Of a stretch of 64,000 nt of DNA, positions 1-9,374 are shown piece after piece. Origin of the DNA: Plantago elongata (taxonomy: Eukaryota; Streptophyta; Magnoliopsida; Lamiales; Plantaginaceae); the NCBI GenBank assembly GCA_036897095.1, contig JAYMSP010000223.1, positions 1 to 64,000 of the forward strand, given 5' to 3'. The position numbers and the translations under genes are program-made. The notes under the pieces are model-generated. The model searched no databases. It had not been told where the DNA came from and saw only the letters and a list, made by a program, of their open reading frames with translations. Within the stretch, counting starts at the first letter, position 1, and each line of letters opens with the position of its first letter.

Positions 1-330
1 AAAAATAAGAAGAAGAAGAAGAGCAGGTTGAAGGCAGTAAGCGGTGGAAGAGGGAAGGAAGAAGGTGTCTTTATTGACGTGAGGTCGGGACTTGGCTTTA
101 TACCATGTAAGACTAATGAATAATCAATCGTGTTTATTCATAGAATGATGTAGGGTATATATACAAAATATGAGAAGCTATGTGTAATCTAATTAGTAAT
201 CTAATCTAATTAGGAATTGGAATTAGAAGAATAAGATTAATTTAAATATAACTTTAATAAATATAGATATGTCTAATCTAACTAGTATTAAGTAGTTTAA
301 AAAATACAACCTTTATAATCGGCGAAAACA
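1..330. other. Left-edge flank, no gene recognised
   Basis: AT-rich sequence downstream of the minus-strand RBR gene. The first 110 bases are purine-rich (GAA runs). No ORF or RNA gene is supported. It may hold the 3' untranslated region of the RBR gene. Confidence 0.5.
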
Positions 331-1060
331 TCATAAATGCACACAAAAAACCATCATAACTAGTATTAAGTATGTGGTAAGACCAGAGCAATTATGAAAT
401 TCTAATGCAGATAGCTGATGACCACATTTGTAACAGAAACGTATCCCACATCTGCAAGACATGGTATTACATCCGCCCGTTGACTCAACAATGTACTTAC
501 ACCGTGGGCACCTTTTCCACTTCCTCTCTTCTGCCAGTATCCTGGTTTCCAGCTCATCTTGATCCCGTACACCCTCCTCACACCTCGACAGGGCGTGCCA
601 GACCGTTTTACACTGGAAACACAGCCAGTGCTTGCAACTTGGGCACATTGATTTCTTGGGCTTCCCACCACTCATTCAGGATCACCTCGTTGCAGTTCGG
701 GTACGGACAGTAGCAGGTGTTGTCAGAATCAATGACCACTGCCTGGCAGAGAACGTCACACCAACGGACGAATAGTTCAGGGCTAACCAGTGGGGCCCAG
801 ACGAAGGGGTCGAGAAAGTGGGTGTGGCAGGATGGACCGGGGCACTTGATGTGGCCTATGTTGTGGTCTTGGAGCTTAAATTGGATGTAGCTGGTTGTGC
901 AGTCAGTGCAGAAAATATGAGGAGAGCATCTGTAGAACTTGTTTACGACGGGTTCGAAGCAGATTTCGCAGGTGAATTCGTTGATTTGATTGGAATTGAT
1001 GGTCACGATCTGGTTCTGTTGTTCCACCTGCTGTGATCCTCGATGGAGAACGTTTCCCAT
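331..1060 (-). pseudogene. RBR-type E3 ubiquitin ligase, frame broken
   Basis: RING-between-RING ligases take ubiquitin from an E2 onto a cysteine in RING2 and then onto a substrate. Reading on the minus strand from the methionine of MGNVLHRG, a RING1 is visible (CEICFEPV, then HIFCTDC and IKCPGPSC), followed by an IBR domain (YCPYPNCNEV, then MCPSCKHWLCFQCK) and RING2 (CPRCKYIVESTGGC, then CRCGIRFCYKCG). The catalytic cysteine would be the one in GGCNTMSC. The frame holding RING1 and the first IBR half ends in an unrelated tail, while the second IBR half and RING2 lie in another frame. The switch falls at about 664-676, where related plant RBR proteins read NECGGKPKK, so a small deletion of about 2 bp there is the simplest explanation. 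It could be a true pseudogene, a recent lesion or a sequencing error; no splice site pair repairs it obviously. Length and order otherwise match small plant RBR proteins of about 240 residues. Confidence 0.75.
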
Positions 1061-1186
1061 GTTCAAGTTTTCTTGTGAGTTAGCTTCCTTTAATTCTCTT
1101 TTGGTGAATTGAGTTGAACTCAAGTAGTCGTGTATATGTATATCAGTATATGTATATGGTCGGGATATATCAGAATCCTTCCAGTA

Positions 1187-1314
1187 TTGGACTTCTCCAA
1201 TTGGGTAACGAGTACAACAACTAGTATTATACATAGCCTAGAAGTTTTGGACTTCTCCAATTGGGTAACGAGTACAACTACTAGTATTATACATAGCCTA
1301 GAAGTTTTGGACTT
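1187..1314. repeat. 60-bp tandem duplication
   Basis: Two copies of a 60-bp unit (1187-1246 and 1247-1306) differ at about one base (AACAAC versus AACTAC), followed by the first eight bases of a third. The unit begins TTGGACTTCTCCAATTGGG. It lies just upstream of the RBR start codon. The near identity points to a recent duplication. Confidence 0.9.
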
Positions 1315-1810
1315 GTATAAATACGGTACAATTATCTCCAATCACCTAAAACTCTTCTGTATTCTGCAATGACTAGGAATTTAACTTTTCCAGGTAAGTT
1401 TTAAGACAATGGCGTTCCGTCTGACTCGGATATGCACCTGAACCGTTCCATGCCCTGGCTTGCAAGTTGCTATAAACGTTCATTTAATTGCATGATCATA
1501 TTCATGATGTTCTAGCACGGGTGAAGCTCAAACTGGTGATAGTATCACAGAGAGTTGCAACACAGACTAATCAGTCAAATATGTAGGATTTCTATGAACT
1601 AAGAAGAAAGATGGAATCTGAGAATCAGTACATAATCAACAGTGCTTGAACAATGAACAAGATTACAAGAGCATATATCCTAGTACTATCAGTTATGGAT
1701 GAATATGTAATTCGGTAATGAACTCTAATGGTTAAAATTCTAGACTGTAGTTTGTGAATATATGGACAGGAGAAAGCAAAGGGAACCTAATGAATCACTA
1801 GCACTATATC
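1315..1810. other. Spacer between RBR and FBD genes
   Basis: No gene is recognised. It should contain the RBR promoter on one side and the 3' untranslated region of the F-box/FBD gene on the other. Confidence 0.5.
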
Positions 1811-3501
1811 TCATATTGGGTCATGAACAAAAATGACCGAAGCTAGTGGAGATGCCCGTCGAAAGGACACCAAATGTATCAAGATATTCAGTTTTCCGTC
1901 TGTAGCATAAAGACCTGGCTGGATACTCATGTGTTCAAGAGACGGTGAACGCTCCAGTAGATACTGAATAAGTTTCATTTCATGTGGTGCACCAGACATG
2001 TCTGTCAGCTTCACAGTTTTCAGTTTCTGTAGCTTGTGATCAACCCAATCTTCCCAATCCCAAATGTCCAAATCAGTGGTGTCAAACGAAGCTGATGAAT
2101 TTGTGGAACCCTACGAAAAACAAGAGCATGAGTTTTGAATTTGAAGGCAAATAATGATCTTAAAATTATGATATGGTCACAGAAACTCACAGATATTTGT
2201 AGATCCTCCAACACTGGGGCTGTTGTAATTAGGTGAAGAACAACCAGAACTTCTCTGAAGTCATCGAAACCCACTTGATATAACTCTATAGACTTTAAAT
2301 GGGAGTATATTATTGGACTGCGAGTCAGATCGTTAGCCAGGCTTAAATACTGGAATCGCAGACAAACTTTAGTTAGATTTATAGGACTAGAAAAGTGCAC
2401 ATGCATATATATGCATAACACAAAGAAGAAGGCTAAGGTTGGACCAAAGCCTCAAGCTCTTAAACCTAAGGTGGGATTCAAAAGCAGTCTAAGGTTACAA
2501 AAGATGAATGCCACTACTGTAAGCAGAAGGCTTAAATACTGGAATCGCAAACAAACTTTAGTTAGATTTATAGAACTAGAAAAGTGCACATGCAAATATA
2601 TGCATAACACAAAGAAAAAGAGCGGACATTAATTCATTCCGTGTGACTATTGATATACATGATTAAGGAGAGAAAGAAGCCTTACCTTAGTGAAATATAT
2701 ATGACCTATCAACTTCTCAAGATTGGGAACACCGGCAAAAAGCAGGTCAAAGTAGCAGAGTTTGCCGTGCTGCTCAATGTGCTCAGCTATATCATCAGTC
2801 ATGTACAGAGAAACAGATAAGTCAACCAAACGTGGTGTGTTTACAAGATACAGTTCCTTAAATTCACCTTCCAGAATCAAATGCTTGAGGTTTGGAGCAC
2901 GAATTTTCAGAACCAAGCTATCGAAGTAAGATAATGACAGACACTCCAGGAGAGGGCAACTCAAAATAAGAGATTCAATCTCATCAGGGGAAAATAAAAC
3001 TTGTTGAAGGCTGAGGCTTTTCAAGCATGGGAACCCTTTAAAGTTAATAGGAGGGTTTAATTCACACCGAACAAGCTCCAAACGCGTCAGCTTCTTACAT
3101 GAGAATAAACAAGAAGGCACCTTGAACCACTGCCCTTCGCCTAATTCAATAACCAATTCTTTAACACCCTTTCTTGACACAAACAGTAACCACTGAATAA
3201 CATCAGGAGAGCTCATGAGATATGAACTGGACAAAGAAAACTTGTGAATCGGTCCATCATGAAGAAGCAAAAGCCGAGTCATAAAATTCTCAATACCATG
3301 CTGAACAAGAGCTCTGTCACTGAATTGAGTTGCACTTTTGTCATCGAACACAATATCAGTCAAAGATGCCCATTTGTACCTCCACTTGGTCGACAAGATG
3401 CTGGTTCTCACCGCATCTCTTATCGGAACCTTTGCAAGTATTATTTCTATAACACTCTGAGGCAACTCGCTAATCAGATCAAGCCCGGAATCAAGTTCCA
3501 T
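1811..3501 (-). CDS. F-box/FBD/LRR-repeat protein
   Basis: Predicted substrate receptor of an SCF ubiquitin ligase, about 424 residues. Coding exons are 2686-3501, 2191-2349 and 1811-2110; all joins keep frame and use GT-AG sites. The F-box is at the N terminus (LISELPQSVIEIILAKVPIR, then SILSTKWRYKWASL), which binds SKP1. Degenerate LRRs follow (LKSLSLQQVLFS, LLECLSLSYFDSL, LKHLILEGEFKEL). The C-terminal FBD domain spans exons 2-3 (LKSIELYQVGFDD, then KLIQYLLERSPSLEHMSI). The start MELDSG was chosen because it directly precedes the F-box; in-frame upstream methionines lie beyond a probable acceptor at 3528. A 5' untranslated exon is likely near 4108-4230, with a donor at about 4107. The acceptor region of intron 1 is duplicated (separate entry). 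The family is large and fast evolving, and the target is unknown. Confidence 0.85.
2341..2619. repeat. Duplicated intron segment with a repeated splice acceptor
   Basis: About 90 bp at 2341-2430 recur at 2530-2619 with few differences, 189 bp apart, inside intron 1 of the F-box/FBD gene. Both copies carry the minus-strand acceptor GCGATTCCAG followed by TATTTAAGCC. Only the copy at 2350 leads into the conserved FBD-region exon; the copy at 2539 leads into unrelated sequence. Confidence 0.85.
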
Positions 3502-3527
3502 TTGTAAAACATTCACCTCAGAAACCC

Positions 3528-4107
3528 CTGTCAAGTAATTCATCAAAATACATCGAAACAACTCACAATTCACAATAATTAGAGAATGACAATCCTAACA
3601 AAAATAATAACCCCATGTTAAAGACAACGAAGCGCAGTGTGCTTTGTTTGGTAAGACGCCTTCACCTCTAACCAATGGGTCGAGAATTCGAGTCAACTTA
3701 GCCGTTTCAAAAAATAATAATAATAATAATAATAATAAATAACCCCGTGTTAAATGGTCTAACATGACAATGCATCTAACACTTTGGTGGGTGTTGTTAT
3801 AATCATTCCCTATAAAAAATCTCAAAAGATTTCATTTTTTTACCTTTCTTCAGCTATTCACAGCTCGGAGTAGAAACGTATAATACTCTCTGGCAATTAT
3901 TAATCAACAAATCATGATCCACAATCCAATTATCCACATTACTAATGATAAGTAAGACTAATAATTTTTATTCCCAAAAAAAACAAGGAAACAAATATAC
4001 AAAGTTGGAATTAAAAAAGAAGCTGAATTGACAATAAACAAGTGAGAAAAGAGAAAAAATCGAAACGAAACGGAGATCAAAGCACGATCAGGAGTAGTGT
4101 TTGTTAC
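3528..4107 (-). other. Probable 5'-UTR intron of the F-box/FBD gene
   Basis: On the minus strand, AAG|GTAACA near 4107 is a good donor and CTTGACAG|GGG at 3528 a good acceptor, 26 bases upstream of the chosen start codon. No coding frame crosses it. It holds the SINE-like sequence listed separately. Confidence 0.5.
3632..3741 (+). mobile_element. Possible SINE, tRNA-like head with an (AAT)n tail
   Basis: A short stretch ends in GGGTCGAGAATTCGAGTCA, close to the tRNA B-box consensus GGTTCGANNCC, and is followed by an (AAT)n tail at about 3710-3741. The A box is poor. The position in the 5' intron of the FBD gene and the simple tail suit a SINE, but target duplications could not be defined. 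Confidence 0.3.
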
Positions 4108-4339
4108 CTTGAATGAGAAACGAGGTCAGATAGAAAAAGTTATCATCTTTTTCACTGTAATCTGCTGAGAATGATGGCCGGAGTAGAATCGGTGATGAAT
4201 TGGGGAAGAATTTACGGATTCTTGGGTTTAGCGGTGCACGTTACAACATTTTGCTCAAAACTATTTACATATGGGCCCTCTACCTTCATTTTATTATAAA
4301 GGTTGCCAAAATGTTTGGAGATTTACAAATACGTACAAA

Positions 4340-5626
4340 ATTAAATGGGCGAATTACAAAACATACCCCTTAAATATTCGCGTATTTCAGATTCATCCCT
4401 CGATCTCAAACAATTACAAATTAGACCCTGTCATTGACCAACTGTCCAGCATCAACATTTTCTCTGTCCTACGTGGAATTTTTTGTTTGTCCGAATAAAG
4501 AAAAGAGAAACTAAATTTAACAATTAAAGAAAAGGAAAATAAATTTTTGTTTCTTCTCCATTGTCATTTTTCTGTTTACTGTTCTTCTTCTTCTCTACTT
4601 CTTCCAGCAAATCAATTCCCAAAATTCAAACCCCAAAACCTACCCAAATTCAACTCCAAAATCTCTCTGTTTAGCAATGAAACGAGCTCACATAAACCGA
4701 AAATGCTCATTACCCATCACCATCTTCTCCATCTCCATCACAGCTACTCACTCTCATCCCGAAAATGCTCATAAACCCTTCTCGATCTGGGTTTGGAATT
4801 AGCGGCGGAGGATGCAGAAATCCGCCGCATTGGGCGGCGTAGGAGGTTGTGTCGGTGGTGGCGGAGGTGAAGGGGAGGAGGAGGAAGAGGAAGAAGAGGA
4901 ATTGGCCAGGTGAGATCGAGAAAATCTCCATGGATTTCTGTAACTTGGAGAAGAAGGATACAAGGATGAGCGTCCAATTGATTTGTTTGTTGAAGTGAAT
5001 CACCAGAAACATACAATACTTTTTGGAGTGGCTTTGTTGTACGACGAGACTACTGAAACATTTGAATGGCTTTTTGACACTTTTTGTTTATGTATATTAG
5101 GAAAGAAGCCACAAACCATTCTTACTGACCAAGATATAACTATGTCCAGTGCATTGAAATCCAAGTGGAAGGAAACATACCACAGACTGTGTGTCTGGCA
5201 CATAAATCAGAACGCATCGAAGCATTTGCGGTGGCGGGTGAAGGTGGAGGACGGTGGAAGAAATAAGGCCCGCCATCGGCGGGTGGTGGCGACTGGAGAA
5301 GCAGGATGAAGCTTCTATGGAAGGAAGAAAGAAAAAGAAAAAGAAAGGAAGAAAGAAAAAGAAAAAAAATAAAACCCACAAAAAGAAAAGTAAAAATGAA
5401 AATAGTGGATGACATTTTCGTTATTAACTCGAACTTTCCCCTCCACATCAGCGCCACATCAGCTCTCTCTCTCTCTCCTCTCCCGTTGACTTTTGTACCT
5501 ATTTGTAATTTTTGAATTTGGCTAGTTCATTTTTTTCCTCCTCTCTGTAATTGTTTGAAATCGAGGGACGAAAGTGAAAAGGGTCGATATTTAAGGGGTA
5601 TCATCTGTAATTTTTCCAAATTAAAT
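4340..5626. mobile_element. Mutator-like element (deletion derivative)
   Basis: Long imperfect terminal inverted repeats are visible. The left end at 4340-4425 carries AATTACAAAACATACCCCTT, then TCCCTCGATCTCAAACAATT. The right end at about 5541-5626 reads, reversed, AATTACAGATGATACCCCTT, then TCCCTCGATTTCAAACAATT. Long inverted repeats plus an internal FAR1/MULE transposase fragment identify a Mutator-like element. The 1.3-kb size and the partial transposase make it non-autonomous. Exact outer ends and the 9-bp target duplication could not be fixed. The interior also holds a GC-rich stretch (4800-4960) and a purine-rich tract (5310-5400). Confidence 0.7.
4968..5231 (+). pseudogene. MULE/FAR1-type transposase fragment
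   Basis: About 85 residues match the transposase core shared by MULE elements and FHY3/FAR1: DLFVEVNHQKHTILFGVALL, then DETTETFEWLF, then KKPQTILTDQDITM and YHRLCVWHINQNASKH. The LTDQD aspartate corresponds to a conserved acidic residue. The zinc-finger N terminus, the first catalytic aspartate region and the SWIM C terminus are missing, so this is a remnant that could not act alone. It lies between the inverted repeats of the surrounding element. Confidence 0.75.
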
Positions 5627-5684
5627 ATTTCGATTCTTAAGTGCTATACAAAGTCTATTGTAATTTTGGTCATTTTCAATAAAT

Positions 5685-5975
5685 GAAGAGATTGTTTGGT
5701 TTAGAAGTGTGATTGAATCCGTTTAAGTTGAGGTAAATAGATGAATAATAATTAAACTGTAATTGAGTTGTTCAAATTTGTATTTGGTTTATAATTGAAA
5801 TTGTATAGAGTTTTATGTTTTATTGAATTGAGTTAGAACTGAATTGTGATTGAATTATATTTTAGTAAATAATTAGCCAATTCTAATAGACTCTACAAAT
5901 ACACACGATCCAATTCAATCACAATTCAACCAAAATCATAATCCAAATAGCCAATAAGACTCCATTCTCCATTCA
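5685..5975. mobile_element. Possible small inverted-repeat element (MITE)
   Basis: AT-rich sequence whose left part (GTGTGATTGAATCCG) is partly complementary to its right part (GATCCAATTCAATCACAATT). Size and inverted arrangement suit a hAT-type MITE, but the ends are degenerate and no target duplication was found. Confidence 0.3.
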
Positions 5976-6035
5976 TCGTATCACTTTAATATTGTCTAAA
6001 TCCTCAAAATAAAAAAGGATAAATAAACACTAATT

Positions 6036-6304
6036 ATTATTCCCTTTGGTCCAATAAAAACTTTCTAATGGGTTACTTTATCTTGATTTAAGAAAAAATA
6101 GTTAAATATTAAGTTGTAGTATATTGATAAAGTTGTAAGTGGATGATAAAGTAAGTGAAAAAATGAATAAAATGATGATAAAGTAGGTGAGAGAAATAAT
6201 AAAGAATAAGTTAGTGGGATGAAAAACTTTCGTTTTTTAGGTTAGGATAACGAAACACCAAAAAATGAAAGTTATGAAGATTTTAAAAGAACGAAGGGTG
6301 TACA
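6036..6304. mobile_element. Stowaway-like MITE, degenerate
   Basis: The left end TTATTCCCTTTGGTCC and the right end GAACGAAGGGTGTA are imperfect inverted copies related to the CTCCCTCCGTCCC-type end of plant Stowaway elements. The interior GATAAAGTAAGTGA-type repeats are typical of such elements. It probably inserted long ago. Confidence 0.45.
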
Positions 6305-6451
6305 ATCTCCCTACTTTATAGTACTAACTTTTTCTCTTTTATTTATTATTTCTTTTGTATAATCTACCTATATAATAAAAGTGATGGATTAAAATCCAAA
6401 GAGATATGCCACATATAGGTGAAAATGACGTGGATTTCCAAGCCCCAAAAT

Positions 6452-6841
6452 TAGGTGTGGGCGTCGGGAGGGAAATTTGGGAGGGATCGGGACAATTATT
6501 TGACATCCCAATCCCGTCCCAAAGAAAGTCGGGATTTTTCGAGATTCGGACGGGATTTCGGGACCCCAAATAAAACCTAATGCATATTCATTATCCAATT
6601 CAAATACTGAGTTGTTTTCTACTATTTTTAAACAAATATAGACAACATAATATATTTTATTCAGAACTTTAAACATCATCATAAATGTAATTCCACTATA
6701 ATTAAATCAACAAGAAAATTAAAGACTAAATTTGCATTAAATTTAGAACGTCCATGGTTGATCTAAAAGTTTGTAGTGAAAACATGTAATTTCAATATGA
6801 AAATATTGTACTACCAATATATATATGTATATGTATGTATG

Positions 6842-6879
<38 letters not shown>

Positions 6880-7142
6880 TATATATATACACACACATAT
6901 GTATATATACACATATGTATATGTATATATATGTATATGTATATATGTATATATATATGTATATGTATATATATATAAACCGTTCGGGATCCCAAATCTC
7001 AATTGGAATGTAAAATCAATCCCAATTCTGTCCTAAATTTAATTTGGGAATTTGGAATTTATCCCAAACGGAATCAGGATTTTTGGGATCAGAAATTTTG
7101 GGAAAAAACTTCTCGATATCCCATCCCAAACGTCCACCCGTA
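6452..7142. mobile_element. hAT-type non-autonomous element with internal microsatellite
   Basis: The ends TAGGTGTGGGCGT and, reversed, TACGGGTGGACGT match at 10 of 13 positions. Flanks CCCAAAAT and CCCAAATA look like a worn 8-bp target duplication. Subterminal regions are rich in GGGAT/ATCCC motifs on both sides. The middle (about 6815-6976) is a TA/CA/GTATAT microsatellite that has expanded the element. No transposase remains. Confidence 0.55.
6815..6976. repeat. TA/CA dinucleotide microsatellite
   Basis: Alternating (TA)n, (CA)n and GTATAT runs. The tyrosine/isoleucine-rich ORFs read from it on both strands are artefacts of the repeat. Confidence 0.95.
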
Positions 7143-9374
7143 CCCAAATAATGAATTTTTAATTTAGCCTTTTCCTGTTTCATGTAGATCAAGGCTTGGT
7201 GTAATGCTCCTTTCCACATTATATGGCGGCTAATTGTATTAACAAACTATGGTTGTTAAAGTCTCCTAATTACAAGTTTTGTTGAAATTAATTTATATTA
7301 ACAATTTGATCGTCTGATTATATACTACCTTTCCTATCCATTAGTTTGTCCTTGAATTTTCATTTGATAGTCTGATTAATTTAGTACAACACCTTAATAC
7401 ACGATTCCACTCCTACACGAACTATGGATTTTCATTTATGTTTCATACTTAGACGTATTATAATTTCAGTTATCTGTTTATATTATAAAAGTAATGGTTA
7501 AATGAAGAAGTGATATGCCACATATAGTAAAAAAATGTGTTGGCTAATTTTCTCCAAAAATAAATAATTATTAATTCAATAATATTTGATGTGTCAACTT
7601 AAATTTGAACTTTTCTTTTTCCTACCTCATAATCCGATGACATATAGATAGTTTGTTACACTTCCACATAATCCGATGGCATATAGATAGTTTTATTACA
7701 CATTCCTATTTGTATGGGATATTAAAGCTAATTATTGTTAAAAATATATATTAATCCTGACCTCCAACCACGACTATCTAAGATCCGAGCAACTAAGATA
7801 TCTATTAATAACTTTAGATAAGGTGTTGGTTGGTACATGTATAAGGTTAGCTAATATGTAGGAATGTTTAGTTTACTTAATTTCATATAAATTTTAATTT
7901 TGGAAGGATTCATAAATAACTAACTAAAGGAGGATATATAGTAATAAAAGTAGGAGAAACATTATTTAAATATATAATAAAAGTAATGGTTAATTGAAAG
8001 AAGAGTTGTGCTACATAAAAAAAAAATGAGGTGACATTTTGAAATCCAAAATAAATAATTTTTTAATCATCATGAAATTGTTAATTTTTCAGCACTATAT
8101 CTAGGCAGATTCTTCAGGTTATATCTATACAAATCAATTGAATCAATCCAATAGTATCGGAACTAACAAGCCCAACTAACAAATATGATAGGCTTCATAT
8201 GTGTAACAAATTAAATTGAAATAATTAATTTTAAAATAAAATTCCACATTAATAAGATACACCTTCTTTATAAACGTATTCAGTCTTCATATCAATTCAT
8301 TCGAAATCATAATTTTTTTTTTGAAGTCGACATTAAAATCTTTGTTAAAATTTTTACCTAACACAAAGGTTAGACGGCTGTTAACTCTCCGTTAGTTGTA
8401 TTTCAAATTACACCAAAACCTTTGCAGAAATTTCCACTCATTACCGAAGCCTTTACAAAAAATTACACCAGGTTCAAATCTGATCAGGACTGTCCTGGTC
8501 AGATCGGAGCTAGGCTTCGGTGCTCCGATCGGAGGTTGACAGCTCTGCTCCGCCCAGATCTGGACGGAGCTTTGCAACTCCGTGTTGGGCATCGATACGG
8601 TGCTGCCAAACTCCGACCAATTTAGTCGTAGTAATGGTCGGAGATGGATCTTCGTGTTCTTACTGTGTGGATGGATCTTCGTGTTTTTTCAAAATTTCTT
8701 CGATTTGTTTATTCGGATAATATAATTGATTCGAATAAACGTATTTAGATGTTTTTAGATAAATTAATAATTATTTAAAATTTTAGGACTGATTTGTTAA
8801 ATACAATTATTGTGATGTTGTTTTTAATATATAAAATTACATCTTGCGTTTAATAAAAACTGTCCTACTTTCATCTTTATTACTATTTTCATATATTATT
8901 ACACTCTTTCCTACTTTATAATATCCAAACTCACGACTAATTATGTACTTTCTGTCTCAAAATGTTATACGTACAATTGAGGCTAATGCATTAGCCTGAG
9001 TGATTCATCTGAAACACAAACTAAGTATGCTGTACAGAACAGAGTTAAAATTGAGAAACCAGAATTAAAAAAAAAACACAAACTACGATGCAAAATGGCA
9101 AAACGGGAACGTATACCATTGATGAATTTTGATCTCGTCCAGGCAAAAAGTTCAACTGAACCATAGAAAATCTACCAAAATTTCCTCCACTGACAACTCA
9201 TTGAGAAACAGTGCGAGAAATCATTTTCCTCCCAGCGCCTCAAAAAAGCACCAGATCAGACCGATCCGAGCAAAGTCTATAATAATCCGATGAGGATGCA
9301 AATTCAAATGAGATATAAAAAAATCTAGGGTTTATAGTAGCTAAGATCTACACGTCTGACGGGTGTTAGCTTTG
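7143..9374. other. AT-rich spacer with dispersed repeat pieces
   Basis: No gene is recognised. Two stretches starting near 7472 and 7971 resemble one starting near 6372: each begins TATAATAAAAGTRATGG-like and continues through a GATATGCCACATATAG-like motif. A GC-rich island at about 8480-8600 stands out from the AT-rich surroundings but encodes nothing recognisable. The last 250 bases probably belong to the 3' untranslated region of the TTM gene. Confidence 0.5.

Noticed and set aside
2411-2632. Plus-strand 73-residue ORF with repeated segments
   Set aside because: It is the reverse of the duplicated intron sequence of the F-box/FBD gene.
5306-5515. Lys/Arg-rich ORF
   Set aside because: It is a translation of a purine-rich GAAA tract inside the Mutator-like element.
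6776-7036. ORFs on both strands rich in Tyr, Ile and His
   Set aside because: They are translations of a TA/CA microsatellite.
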